A DNA stretch of 64,000 bases from Varroa destructor (GCF_002443255.2 NW_019211458.1:36196165-36260164); one strand, 5' to 3'. Counted from the stretch's first letter, positions 48,819 through 61,815 are shown. Notes: a model not told the origin generated them from the letters alone. A program made the numbers and translations.

Positions 48819-51209
48819 ACTCGGTCTCGGGCGTGCTCAGATTATCACTGAAATTGTAAACCCCTTTTTTATTTGACAAAGCAGTTGACGAAGGCGTTTG
48901 ATTGACCAGGCCAGCCGAACTACACTTAAAAGAAAATCCATTTAGATGATAATAGAATAGTATTCATCAGCTATTAAAACTCACAGTGGCCTCGCTCCCC
49001 ACGCCTTAGTGTAATAATAAACCTAAATAGGACAAGCAGGACGCGCAAATATAATTCACACGAAAAAAACTTCTATTTTCTTTAGTCGTTGGCAATGACG
49101 TTCCTTAGTTCACTGCAACCGTTCACAATTCGGCCACATCAGTCTAAGATATGGATTTCTATCCACTTCCGATCAGAGGTAGACCTGAGACTGCTGTACG
49201 CCTTAAAAAATGTCTGACATAAAAGTACGCTTGCTGGCCTATAAAACTGATGCACTAAGTTCAAACTCATCCCTATTCGCCAAGTAACACTCCTCTATTA
49301 TCGTTGACCTTGTATTATTCTCAACTTTTTGTTTAGTAATATTGTTATTCGATGGAAAATTAATTGTCAATCTATTCAGAAGCCAACAAGCAGCCAACCC
49401 CTCTATTCTCTCATGCTGAAAACCTGGCCCGAAATTATATTTTTCTGTGCATAAACATTCCTCTTGTTTTTTTTTTTTTTTAGAGAATTAGCTCTGGAAC
49501 ACAGATCCAGGACAATTGCACGCTTAGCCTTAAATTCTACTGACAAGAATACGTGTTTTTATTTAAATCGATCAAAAGTTAACCTTACGTTCTAAATCTA
49601 CTTCATTACGAGAAACCAAGCGTCGTTATGAATCCACAGTTCGTTAACCGGAAAGGTTCTTCCACAATCTGGCCTTAGTTAAAATGATCCTAAAAGCTAA
49701 CAAATCAGTTGCCAGCATCGAACGCTTGAATTGTGTCTTTGCTGATTTCTTTGAATGCTTTCGACAATCCGAAAAGAATATCTAGCTGTACTTTGGATAT
49801 TTATGCAAAACTGGGTCCTAAACGAACCTGGCCGATGTGTCGTGTAAATAGATGATACCCATAGCTAATCGAAGGAAAGTATACTAAGGCCGTTTTGCAC
49901 AAAACCGTTAAAATATACCCCAACTAGAACTCTGTACCTGTCATTATGTCAACCACAAGGACTTTTTTTACGGTTTTTGATGTGTCTGCTCCAAAGAAAG
50001 AAATAAAGAAATTTGATTATGAGTGACCATGTTATTACTAAAAAGAATCCTACTGTTGTCCTTTTCTCCTAACTAAGAATCATTTTTTTCTAACAGCGGA
50101 GAAATACCGATAATAACCCATTATCAAACAACTGGCAACAGGTCGACGATGCCGATGATGATGTACCCAACTGATAAGTCCCAATTCCGCGAGTCAACAA
50201 AAAAGCCTTCGCTGGACTGGTTATTCTACCGGTCTATACCCGGTCTACCATGTGCAGTTTGGCGGTCGTACAGGTAAGCAGCAGCGATGCACCTTTTTCT
50301 CTCAAATCGTCATTTCCGGCTCTTTTTTCTTTTCGCTGAGCCGGCTGTTTTCCTCTAACATTCGGGTTCAGTCATATTTCGTAATGCCTTGTAAGTTACG
50401 ATTAGTGGTTGCTACGATGCTACACTAGTTTCTATTTGCTTACCGAGGAAATGCAGAGCACTCTGGGTTGGACTATAAGCGTAGACACACTCTGATCGTC
50501 CACTAAACATTCAAGCAATGGAGAGGGCTTCGCTTATAGCGATCTCTTCCCCTGCTTGGTTTCGCCAGATGGTTTGTACTAATCCCCTACTTTTACACAT
50601 CTATGAAGCTATACTAAAGAGCGTCATTAAGGCATTTTATAATTGACAATGAGGCAGTAATATTATGAGTATTGATATTTGAAAGATCGTGCCAGCCCAC
50701 GTACGTTTCGGAACCAATACGTTTTTTTTAACCTCTCTGTTTGTTATTATTCCTCATTATTTATTTCTGGGAACATATCTGAGAACTCAAAGAAACGGGT
50801 CTTTATCAAAAGACTATAACAACTTTTTGTGATGAAACTTTGCCGAACGCAATGCTAATTCAAAGAGTTATAGTAGCTTTACGGTGATGCCCAAATTTGT
50901 GAACCTCATCAATTTGCCTATTAAAGAACTACAAAAATAGCCCCGTATAAATTATGAGAAGTAAAAGAACCTAGTTTGCCCAGTACCAAAAATGACGGAA
51001 ATTTATGGTAAAATTTCTTAGCGACGCGCCTCTCCAATAAGAGTACGCGTCCATCAAAGCTTCACAGTTGGCAACTCGATATGATCTTTTGAACTTGCAG
51101 TAAATTATTTTTCATAATTAAATACGATATAACCCGTTAATTTAAGCAGGTAGTCATTCACAACATGGTATCGCAGTACATCTATTGCGGTCTTGTTGGT
51201 ACATAGGAC

Positions 51210-51370
51210 ATGAAACTCCTCTGGGAAAATAAGCTCTTCAGATGTCCTCATCAAATCGATAGTAGGGTGCTATCGCAGATCATTGGTAATCCATGCTGGA
51301 AACAACTGATGCCCTGGTACAGTATGCTATGCGTAAAAAGAAATTCGAACGACTTCTCTCTATGGCAACT
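51210..51370 (+). CDS. Candidate first or internal exon with strong donor
   Basis: From an ATG at 51210, MKLLWENKLFRCPHQIDSRV and further residues run to FSLWQL, followed by a strong donor, CTGA|GTAAGTACA. The frame would continue to a stop at 51440 if unspliced. No family recognised and the partner exon was not found. Confidence 0.2.
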
Positions 51371-52758
51371 GAGTAAGTACATCTTTGTCTGTTCTGTTCA
51401 CACATGTACGTTTGCTTTAGTATGCCCAAGTTACGAGTAGCGTTTGCCAAGGTGATGCACTAGTTTTTATCTGCCCACCGAAGGAACGGACAGGAGATTA
51501 ATTTGCAATTGACTTGAATTTGAAATTGAGCAGATCCCTTTTGCGACGAAACGATACTTAATGAGGGACGTAAGAAAGCGTAGTAAATGTTTTCATCACA
51601 AAAATTAGTAAACAAGACGAACGTAAAATGTTACAGAACTTCGAGTATAACCGTAGAAAAATAACCTTGTAGAAATGAATGTATATTGTGTAATGACATT
51701 TACAATGCTCGACAGATCGAGCAAATGCTGAAATTATTAATATTTCTTTTTTTGCACGAAATTACTTAAACCTTTTTGATGTATAATAGATACATTCTTA
51801 AGGCAGGAGCTCATTGGTGTGTTGTTGATAAGCGTAAAGCAGGTACTCAATCCTGTGTTGGCATCTACAACGGCACTGTTTCAGGTGTCTCATCTGTATT
51901 TTACTTATAACGAAAAAACGATCGTTCTTATCTAGCTCTCTCGCTTGGGTATGTCTGATGTGTTGTTGGTCTGCTTTGAATAAACACGGATCAGTCAACT
52001 TAACTTCGTGTGCTATAGCGTGTCAGTCACGGTTCTTTTAGATAATATCTGTAAGCTTTTAAATACAATCAATTAAGGAGAGCAGATCAGTAGCCCTTTG
52101 TTAAGGATTAGAAGACATTAGTGTATTCTCTCACCCCCTAGTTGTCGCGGTATATCAGTGTGGCTTGGGAAGGAGAATATGGTCGGTTTTACTTCTATTG
52201 CATAAGTCATTGGAGATGTAATGGTGCTTACTTTGATTTAGCTTTAGTCTTTGGAACGAAGTCCACTTAATGTTTTGGATCGAGTGTAAAACCCAATATT
52301 TATCTTTTTATGCTTTAAACCCAAATGTCTGCGTGCTGGTTCCTCATGTAAACGGAGCATCTATTTTTTTGAATGCGCTATGACGTGCAAAAGGCATACT
52401 AACATAATTCCGGTTATAGCAAAAAACTCTAGTCGATCTGCGGGGCACCCGCTTTGCATTATCTCAATTCGTTCGCTTGTCGTTTTCACCTGGACGTAAA
52501 AATAACCAGACTCACTCGACAAATCCAACTCTTCTCAAATAAACTGAGCATTTTCACTGTTTACTCATAAGCACTTTGTTTTTGTACATTTAGCTGAGTC
52601 TGAGTGGTTCAGCCGACGCTGGAGGCTCATCCCGAAAATTCTCTGTCTGTCATTAGAAATGTATCGGTGTGCTCGTTAGCTGTAATTTTTGCTACTGCCG
52701 CCTAAGTAATACCTGTGCTTTTGCACGAGATCATATTTAACTTTTGCTCGCCTGATGT

Positions 52759-52793
52759 AATTAAGGTGATTATCAAATATAATCACCTTAATT
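52759..52793. repeat. Perfect 15-bp inverted repeat with 5-base loop
   Basis: Arms 52759-52773 (AATTAAGGTGATTAT) and 52779-52793 are exact reverse complements around CAAAT. Just outside, CGCCTGATGTA and, about 60 bases on, CGCCTGATATA form a near direct repeat. Confidence 0.95.
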
Positions 52794-53189
52794 GCGTATG
52801 ATACCTAATTACGCCTGATATAATCAACAACAAGGTTAAAATCGACGAGGCCACGGACGTAGTCATGTTTGTTCAAAACTCAGACTCCTCTTAAATATCA
52901 GAAAAGTTAGCTGAGTAACTCGCGAAGAGCGGAGGACGAAAAGATATCTAAGATTTCTGAAACTTCGAATGCTGTCCAGAAAATCAAATACCACTTTGTT
53001 TAAAACTTACTTTAATCAAATACTACTTAAATTAATCGTTTATATTTTTGCGCCACTACATAATTGCTTTGGTTCACGCTAGTTTGGGCTAGAAGAGCAA
53101 AGCTTCCGTTATACACTGGCTCAATCTTGAATTTTCTATTGAAATTGAATAAGTCTATATATTGCGCGTCTACGGTTTTTCCCCTGTTG

Positions 53190-53822
53190 GAGCAACAAAT
53201 CTGCATTAGGATCTTTGCATAAAAAATAAAATCAGCCGTCTAGATACTCTGCATATGTTGCAGGATACCTATCAAAAATTGAGTGAAGCTCGAGAAAGTA
53301 AATGGTTTAAGCGTTTCGAAGACGCAAAAGTGTCCGTCGAAGTTGATACTTATCCTGGAAAACCTGTGCCAGCAATCACGTACGAAAACGTGGTGCTTCT
53401 CAGTCGTCGTGGAATCGTTCATTGCAAGTTCACGACGTCCGGCTCCACGGTCACCAAAGGGTGCTACCAAGAAGCTTTGCGAAGATGGTGCGGGTCCGTT
53501 TTGTGTGTGACCCAATATGTTCCGGGTCTTCTCTCACGACGGTACGCTGGTTCACACTAAACTAAGCGTGCAACAGTTTCACTCACAAAAACTTAATGTG
53601 CGTGTTGCCTCATACCTCGTATTCACCAAACCTCTTCCCTATTCCTAAAACTATAAAAAAAAAAAAACTCTAAGCAGGAAGCATTCCGATACGACAGGAA
53701 GAACAATAGAAAAATCAATGCCCGAACTGGTGGCTATACTGACAATAAAATTTGAATAAAGTTTTGAAAACACGAAAAACCGGTGGCACATGTGTAAAGC
53801 TTCCTTTCAAGGGGCCAACTGA
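53190..53822 (+). mobile_element. Mariner-family transposase fossil with internal deletion
   Basis: Family blocks appear in order: MLQDTY, KWFKRFEDAKVSVE, YPGKPVPAITYENV, then directly RRGIVHCKF...TVTKGCYQEALRRW (frame from 53255). These are followed by SHDGTLVHTKLSVQQF in a second frame, VLPHTSYSPNLFPIPK in a third, RKHSDTTGRTIEKSM and finally NRWHMCKASFQGAN. These correspond to the mariner N-terminal DNA-binding part, the GIVH strand, the HDNAPAH block, the PHPPYSPDLAP block and the C-terminal RW..C....G. About 100 residues, including the first catalytic Asp, are missing between the ENV and RRGIVH blocks. The second block reads HDG for HDN, and the third catalytic Asp (YSPD) is Asn. Several frameshifts and stops confirm it is inactive. 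Terminal inverted repeats were not found. Confidence 0.8.
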
Positions 53823-55752
53823 GACAAATAAATAAATGCTTATCAAATGAAAACAATTGACTAGTTTATTTTTAACAAAGCTTTTTTTTTTAATAGAATT
53901 AGTCTCATTTTTGGTGCGTATCTTTTTCCACAGAACGTCTCGTCTTAACGTATCATCATAATAGCAATAAATGGTTTGCTTATCGTACGAGCTAGTATTC
54001 GGTTAATAGTTTCGGCTGACTAATATGCTATCAAGGACACTTTTGACGCACAATTGACATATTTAGCTAGTTTCGAATACTCTGATAAAAGAGTGAGTAA
54101 AATAAAAAGACATGCTTAACCTTAGGCTTTTGGTTATTTTTACTGTGTGAACAGGTCTTCGGAGTCACCTTTTCGATACAGTATCAAGGACCAGAAGGTC
54201 TAGCCGGAATGAGTCCTGCTGGAGTTTCTCTATCAGACCTATGAAATGATGTCATTACTATTATATGTCATCATAATTTTTTGCCACGTCACCATAATAA
54301 TCTAAACTAGCAATGGCTGCATATTTGCGGCCTATTCAAAACAATGGGTCTCTTTCGAAACAGAAAAGGACCAATTGATGCAAATGCAGGTTATATAGCA
54401 ATTACTGAGACCGCATTGTGATTTTCTAACGTTTAGCCTAGTTGAACGCACGAAAAGCGTTCAATGCAATGAAAAATTCAGCATTATTGACAGGTACATA
54501 GTCCGTGATTGGCGTTTGTTTTTCTATGAGTTCTCCTATTCTTGGTCGGTTTTTTTGGACATTTTTTCCAATGTTCCCTATTAGAGAATAACCGAACTCC
54601 CCTCGAATTTCTCGTCTTATCTGCTGGAGAAGACAGCTACGTTCTCCGACTACCCGATACTATTAAATTGTTATGTTCGAATTCGATATTCGCTTGACAT
54701 TGCTGTTGAATTGGATTTTCTTTGGAGCACAGTGATCAACGGCGTTCCCGAAGGAACGGTTTAGAAGCCGTAATTCAAGTACAGTTTCTGTGCGCGCTAC
54801 GAGCGGACCCGTTTCACCTACACCAGCGCCATCTTGAACGCTAAGTTTTCGTCTTCATTTTATTAGCCAATATGTTTGTTTTTTTTTTTAAATTTTCGCA
54901 AAATAGCTCAACATCTCGTGCACTTAGATCAGAACAGTCTATCCTAACCACTGTGTTATCTTCTCGAAGAGCGTTTGTACACAGGAACAACGTAGATATC
55001 ATAACGTGGACGCTAATTTGAACAGCGTCTGTCTGTTACGCGTATGCTACACTGATAACAAAATCCCGATGCAATTTTCCAGAAAACCCCGAGGGATTTA
55101 TGGGTGAAAACCCGGCTCTAGCGAGTAGCAAACTGCAGATGGAGAATGATCGTTTGTCGTAAGCCGTATGTTATCATCATATTATAAATCTATCGTTGAC
55201 AAGTCTGGCTACCGTATAAGAATCGTGTAAACACAAGGAGGATATTTTGGATGGTGTGCGTAAATCGGATGGTTATTTTCTCTAACAAAGATGGTAAGCA
55301 CAACTAGTGGCCGTTAGCACCATATCGCTCTCGTACATGTTGTTCATATATGGTATACCTTCCAATTGGTTTCCGTCAATCTGAAAGCGATACGCAGGGA
55401 TATCTACGCTAAAATATGTAAGCGATTACAGGCAAAAACGTTTTTATCGCCCGAAACACCTCAAGAATTATAAAATACATCAGAATCCTATGATAGGGAC
55501 AACGGTTTCAAGTGTGATTATTGTAACCTATCACAATAGAATTATTAGATATCGATAATGATGAGCATCAGATACTGATCAACATCACTGAAGGTGTATG
55601 TGCTGATGGCACACAAGAGCTTTTAATAATAGGGCTCTTGTGAATTTTAAAAGTTCGTGCAATTCGTATATCGTACATGAAGCTCGATGGTTATGTATCT
55701 GATACTATCGAAACATCAAGCCAGCCATATTGTTCCAATATAACCTCCTAGT
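53823..55752. other. Non-coding stretch after the mariner fossil
   Basis: AT-rich. The first 100 bases may include the 3' end of the mariner element, but no inverted terminal repeat partner was found upstream of 53190. A 9-bp hairpin (CACAAGAGC/GCTCTTGTG) is at about 55611-55641. Confidence 0.4.
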
Positions 55753-56028
55753 TTACTGGGCGACTGGCCTAGGTAACGTCTGTTGTCTAAGGTATGTTTT
55801 AAGGGTCGGCATCATAGTAACGTCATTTCCTATGCTCTGAGCTTTAAGCGAAAGGGCGGTAACGAGTTTCGCCGCGTTCCTTGTGCTGATGAGTAGTCTC
55901 GTAACAGGCTCCCTACCTGCTGATTCGGAGACACAAAACGAGCAAAATGCATTTGCATGTTCCTGGCGTTCCCGCGAAAGAGATCCAGATGCACCGTTGT
56001 CAAAAGCATCGATGTTACCTACAGCCAC
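55753..56028 (-). CDS. Open frame, unrecognised
   Basis: A 91-codon minus frame starting VAVGNIDAFDNGASGSLSRE and including CSFCVSESAGREPVTRLL. The composition is richer in Ala, Ser and Arg than the surroundings and the local GC content is raised. A CTGTGGCTGTAG acceptor-like site lies at the start. No domain recognised. Confidence 0.17.
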   Translation of the reverse strand: MAVGNIDAFDNGASGSLSRERQEHANAFCSFCVSESAGREPVTRLLISTRNAAKLVTALSLKAQSIGNDVTMMPTLKTYLRQQTLPRPVAQ

Positions 56029-57737
56029 AGTTAATTAGCAGACCATGATACAATGAAAGCGTTTAGTATTTATAAGATTTAGTCGAAGTATATATACTAT
56101 TCATCGTTCATCTTGTGTTCAACGTGTTTCTCATTTACTACCCAAATCACTCCATAAGTTGGCAAGGCCACAAGCATGGATTTAAAAGAAGCTACCAAAT
56201 TTCTGTGCTTCATATCTGCATCAAAACCAGGTATAACATTTGATTCCAAACGTTTGCAATCAAGCACGTACATTAACTTGTGACCTTCTTTCTTGGATCT
56301 GATTCACGGATACACTTATTATCAGAAAGAAATTTGTCATCTCTTAGCACTTTATGCAAGCAGTAAATACAGAAAGCCTGAAGTAAGCTAAATGTTTGTG
56401 TTTTGTCCTTGGACATAGGGTTTTGCACGAAGGCTCGAATTTCTCAGACGAGTGAGACGACGATGCCACTGCTTCTTTTATCTGTACACTTCGACGCTCT
56501 TATTTCAAATATGATTTTGCTGAGGTAAGAGGTATATAAGGTGTAACCAATGGCCAGTCCGTGCTTTTTTACCTCAATGGGTCCTCCCCATAGCACAGCG
56601 CTCTTCACGTCATGCTGCTCTCGTTTAACTCTAAAACAAACTTTGCTTTCATAGCTCCCAGCCTCTGAGCCTAATCTCTACCTTCTTCGACCCGTTCTAG
56701 TACTGTTAATTAAGAAACACAAGCTGCGAGAATGAAAAGATAAGCTAATTTTTTTTTTTTTCCCGCTTTGCCCTGACCCTTTCCTTTAAACCCGCATATA
56801 AACACTCGATGTCTTCCTCGTACATGCCAGCACTTCCTTTTGTGTTTTTCTCTCCCCGAGTGCGGTACTCTACTTTGTTCCGTTTCGTTTGCATCCGTTA
56901 ACGTTGGACTCGCCAGTGAAAACTGTGTAGCGCACGTCTGACGCAACGAACGACGACTGCTGGCGAATAGTTCGTATGGCTCAAGCCATTGTTATAGCAA
57001 ATAGGATAACGGTAATGAGGTTGACGAAACTTATTACATTGTTACTGTATTATGATTATTACCACAGTGATCATGATGACAGTAATAATGCCAGTTCCGA
57101 TAAGGGCTGATGAGGCGGCAATGGGGGCGGTAGCAGGAGAAGTGAAAGCGGAGGCAATTGAATCCACAATAATGGTTCTGGTTGTATTTCCAATTTCCCT
57201 GAGAGTATCGCTCCCGAAAATGAATGATGATCGTTAATGAGTGCTATTGTTATTTGGTGTTAGGGTTTGCCTTCCCTGCTGGTCCGCTTGCTCTGTGTTT
57301 GTGTGGCTAGCAATTTGCAACGTATTTGCAGCACGTATGAATTAAATGTATCGCTTAACCATACAAGACGAAATGGATATACCTTACGTAGACATAGATC
57401 CCTTTTGTCAGGATAATTATGACCCGTGCAGGACAGACCGAGGTTGTCTCATGCAGGTTAAACGCCTCGTAGTGAATCATTCCGTAGCCATCCTTCAAGC
57501 TTAAGTACTAGGTCAAACTTGGCGAAGATGGGGCCGCACGATCGAAATGTACGATACGTGTATCAACTACTAGTCACAGTCGCACGCAATGTTCGGAACT
57601 CAGATAGTTGTTCTAGGATAGCGGGGGCTACCATACTTGGCATACGGCGAACTTGACTGATACTGACTATTCAGATGATAGTGCATTTGCTATGATTCTG
57701 CTTCGCTGTACGCAATCGTCATCAACACTAACTTAGA

Positions 57738-58085
57738 ATGAAGATTTTAAGAGGAAAGAAACGCGTCGGTGTTACGCAGCTGTCGTGCTCGGACCATTAT
57801 ACATTATTGTCAAATAGGAAACGGCAAAGATTTGAACAAGGATCTGAAAAAAGCGAGGTAGATTACCAGTGGCAAGACTGCTATTGTCGTGTGCGTGAAG
57901 ACGATGTCCGACTGTTGACGATAATCTGTACGCTCGACACGTTACCGTCTGACTATTCTGTGCGGACCTACTCCATGCTTCTGCTCTGGAGAATGAACGT
58001 GATTGACACATACGGTGTGCGAAAGTGTGCAGGTATTTCCGAAATGTTCCGTCAGGGGCAACCCACTTGCATCGTAGTCATTTAA
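57738..58085 (+). CDS. Open frame, unrecognised
   Basis: A 115-codon frame from an ATG preceded by an acceptor-like ACTAACTTAG. It reads MKILRGKKRVGVTQLSC, then a Cys-containing middle (WQDCYCRVREDDVRLL) and CIVVI-stop. It overlaps a 160-codon minus frame (57942-58424) and abuts another plus frame (58183-58494), so this 750-base stretch has unusually few stops on both strands. Function unknown. Confidence 0.2.
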   Translation: MKILRGKKRVGVTQLSCSDHYTLLSNRKRQRFEQGSEKSEVDYQWQDCYCRVREDDVRLLTIICTLDTLPSDYSVRTYSMLLLWRMNVIDTYGVRKCAGISEMFRQGQPTCIVVI

Positions 58086-58182
58086 TGACACTTCACAAAA
58101 ATCGGAACTACCTACCATGGGATTTTCGCCCATCAGAGCGGAGAGATCGCTAGAGAGTTTGGTTAATAAATCAAAGGCTTGA

Positions 58183-58494
58183 ATGAAATTTGAAAGAAAA
58201 TATTCCGATATGACGGGCCGCCAACAGTTTGGGAGGAACTTGCCCGCGCACAGAGAGAATCCTATGGTTGAAATGAATGACTGTTTCCTACGTGAACCCG
58301 TGGGACGGAAATTTCGAGGACCACATAGGCGCGCCCAAAAGAGCGTTATAGAAGTCAGAAATCTTAATTGTGTTGTGCACAGTAGCTCAAGGAGTGGAGT
58401 AAATAAAATAGGGTATATATACAATGATTCCTTAGGCAGTGCGCTTGATTTAAATTCGTTCAGTCTGTACAGACCCTTACTTGATCAAAGCTAA
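58183..58494 (+). CDS. Open frame, unrecognised
   Basis: 103 codons starting MKFERKYSDMTGRQQFGRN and ending YRPLLDQS. The antisense frame (minus, 57942-58424) carries its own exon-like piece with acceptor TTTCATTCAAG and donor GTAGGT around 58178-58118 (encoding FDLLTKLSSDLSALMGE). The two readings exclude one another, and neither has a family match. Confidence 0.17.
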   Translation: MKFERKYSDMTGRQQFGRNLPAHRENPMVEMNDCFLREPVGRKFRGPHRRAQKSVIEVRNLNCVVHSSSRSGVNKIGYIYNDSLGSALDLNSFSLYRPLLDQS

Positions 58495-60887
58495 ATGCTC
58501 GATAAATAAGACGAAATCACCGCAGCCATTTAACTCACTCAGACGGTTTCTACCTATATCAAAAGATCGTTTATCGCGTTTAGGTTCTAGATCTTACATT
58601 TAACCTTATAAAAGCAATAGGCATTATTTTTTTATCACAACTGTCTCTATCTTCTGACTGATTATTTCTAACAAATTATCTCTCTGATTATCCATGTAAC
58701 TTACGAATTGTTTGTATAAGTTGGCATTTCAGGCTACTCGGTATGGTGAGAGCATGACTGCACTCACTAATGCTATCTGTTGTAGAGGTCAAACGTGGCT
58801 CTCTGCAGTATTTAGAAAATTAAGATGCTTTTCGCTAGTTCGGGTACGCACTGCAAGCAAATACTTTATAGATAAGTACTTAATTTAATTACATATACCG
58901 CCTGCACGAATCGTTTTGTAAAAAATATTTTGCCTTTGCTTTGTCTTGGTTTCAGTTTAAGTATTTACAGATAATAAAATATGCTAATTCGAAATTTATT
59001 CCACACGTTTTTACTTTTACTTGGTTTGCTGGTGCTTTCAGGCTTCGCAAGTCAGAATTAAGACAACGTTCAACAGCCGCTTGAGCATCTAATGAGCCAT
59101 TCCTTGCTTCTTACGTTTGGATGCGACGCGCAGCGGGCGGACAGATTTTTTTTCTTAGCATTTTTTCAAGTGGTACGCGCTAGCCTCGCGCGTAAATGCT
59201 AAAGGGAAGCATATAAAGAAATGACGAATACATTATCCCTGTTTACTTTGCAATACTCTGAAAGGGACTGCCATAGGTCATGCTGCACGTCTGTGAAAAA
59301 GAGATACAATAAACGTGCCTGGGTAAAAGTAACTTGTAATCGACGATATAAAGCGCTCTAATTAGACGTTATTCGAGAAAATTCTTGAGTGGCCCTATAG
59401 GGCAGATATCACCCAACTACCAGGCCTAGTTTCACTGATGTCATTTGCTTGCACTTATCTACTGGAGCATGAGCAGAGTAAATTTTTTCTATAAACACAT
59501 TTGTTAAATATATTTAGCTTTTTTTTTTAAAGTTAACAGGTCGCTAGTGCTCGCCGTACTACGGGCTATGGTCATTTTTTAGAGGCAGAACTAAAATTCA
59601 CAATCCGTTAGCATTTGCAAATGAAGTGTTTGAAACTTGAAGAATCTATCTCTCGAAGCTCATTGATGTCTATATAAGTTTTAAAAAAGAATTGACACTT
59701 GGAAAGCTTTCATTTCACATCCAACCGTTAGCATATATAATTACTGCTACTTTAGCATATGTAGAACAAAGACTTTACAGCCTTCAAAAGACCTTTGATC
59801 CATTCTGCGTTGCCTCATTTCGACCGACCCCCCCCCACCTCATTCTACCTCTACGATAGGTCTTCGCGTTTACTTTTAGATTGAAGTTTAACACGATCTG
59901 TACATGCAAGTACGCTTCAACTGATCGCGTGCGCGTGTCCTCAGCAACGATTTAGTTCAACCCTGTCTAGTTGAGACGCATTACTACAGGTAAGCCAGAA
60001 GTCTCATACAGAAATCTGATAATGCGTTTAATTTAGGCCTAGCACGCCAGGTGCACGGTGCAACGAAACAGGATTTGATTTATTTTCGCCGCTCACCTTG
60101 TGTCCGCAACAGTCAAATTACTGCGAGCGATTATCCTTCTTCCTAAATAGTCCGTTGAACTTTAATGTCGCGGCATAGCTAAATTGTGTTTCCTTTTTTT
60201 TTCTAATCACACAATGGACGATTTGGCAAGACGACCTTATAGCCGGATGTGGTCCCTTCTAAAGCCCTCTAAAGCGATCCGACTTCTAAAGGAAAGCGCA
60301 GCTCTCCACAGTTGACCAGTGTGAAAACGTACGCTTCAATAACATTGAATGGGTCCAGCATCGAGAAAACCCTAGATATGTACACAATAAATGAGAAATG
60401 TATCCACGGACAGAACGAGAAACACTTCCAAAACATTCGAAGCGTTTTTTTTTTTAATATTTCATTTTAATTATCCGTTTATTATATTATAGCGTATTTG
60501 GATCTAGAAGGAATTCACGCTAACACAGAGAACAATAATAAAAATATTTATTTCTAAAATAATTTTGAATTTTAATAAAATGACTGGGTCATTGGTCATC
60601 GTTTTGAATGTACATAAAATCCCGGTCTAGTACTTTTAACGATATTCACGCAATGAATCAAAATTGTGACATGTATTTCTAGTGCTCGCTAGTACTAGCG
60701 TTCATCTTAGCGTGAATGCTTTGTCTCTCTTGACGTATCGCTGAAGACGTATCGCTTTCATGGAAGGTTTATCGGCCGGCTGCTGCAACTCACCTCAGAA
60801 TTCACCTCATATTTACTGATACTATATGAACTGAGTGTGGACGATATATGGGTTCGTATTAAATAGCGAGGTGTTCAACTATCTATT
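58495..60887. other. Non-coding stretch
   Basis: AT-rich, no frame above 60 codons worth listing. It has small perfect palindromes at 59392-59403 and 60687-60700 (CGCTAGTACTAGCG) and the C-run at 59828-59836. Confidence 0.5.
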
Positions 60888-61396
60888 TCATACTTGGTAA
60901 TTATGTTCACAATGTACGCTTCCGTCGCATCCTCCGACGGTTGAAAGGATAGCGGACACCCTGATAGGCGACGAACCCTTCTGTTGATGAGAACAAGAAA
61001 ATGACATCGATCTGATACACGCTGTGACCCAGTTCGTGTTGAGTAAGCAACGTTGACAAAAAAGTTGTCTCATATCCTTCTTTTCGGGTTATTCGATCGA
61101 CCTGGATGTTAAGGCACCGCTTAAATGGTATATAGTCGCTAATATAACTTACGCGGCTGCGGCAAGTATTTCGACGATGCTGCCTCGTACCTTCCGAAAA
61201 ACCTCCACGCTGGAGTGCGTAAGTCATCGTTCGAAAAACGATCGAACAAGCTATTCTTCCTATGTAGCCACCGATGGAAATTGCTACAGCTGGATTTCTT
61301 AAACACGGTCCCAATGTAGCTAGCGTCGCTGTTCATGTAGTTTAGAGGTTGACCTAGAAACACAATTCTATTTTCCGTTTGGTTAACAACGGTGGG
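60888..61396 (-). pseudogene. M13 (neprilysin-like) peptidase pseudogene, C-terminal part
   Basis: Three frames carry pieces of one M13-like domain in the right order. First is VNQTENRIVFLGQPLNY (61396 to about 61330; compare the family's N-x-I-x-F...L block). Next is NPAVAISIGGYIGRIACSIV in the frame ending at 60907, matching Y-G-G-I-G before the zinc helix. Then come KRCLNIQ and, in a third frame from 61073, DMRQLF, SSPIRVSAIL and a Cys-ended tail. The spacing from RV to HC is 18 residues, as in neprilysin. Where the family has HEXXH the sequence reads SIVFR, so the zinc ligands are gone. Two frameshifts and about 100 missing residues before QLF point to a decayed copy. An in-frame HELGH here is in the wrong position and I treat it as chance. 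Alternative: unrelated frames with coincidental matches. Confidence 0.42.
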
Positions 61397-61815
61397 TACT
61401 AGCTCATGTTTGTCTCATTCCCTGGCAGACATATACCAAAGGCTTCTTCTCATTGCTCACTGCCAACAGATACATTCTAATTGTGCTACAAGCAATTGTC
61501 CAACTATGTACTATTTGTTCGACGTATATACATGAGCAGGCACATGCGAATGTTTCGGCAAAAGCACAGACCGATTCCGTATAGCACCAATAGCATACCT
61601 GATGGAGAACTTTTGTCAGGATGCTGTCGATCAACACTGGCGCACCCACAGTTGAAGCCATTTGTCATGGGAACCTAAGCGTCGGGCTGAAGCGTTTGGC
61701 GAATGGGATCTTGTTCTTGCGGCCTAGCATTACGTTCGCTTCTGTCAGACTACTTACTGCCTCCAGACGTGCAATACAAGAGGCAGCAGCAATGATCTGT
61801 CGTTTTTTTGACTGA

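Noticed and set aside
53240..53515. 91-codon minus frame.
   Set aside because: Shadow of the mariner transposase fossil on plus.
60907..61314. HELGH in a minus frame as a metzincin zinc site.
   Set aside because: The following residues lack the third His and Gly spacing, and the overlapping frame there carries the better-supported M13 QLF...RV...C ending.
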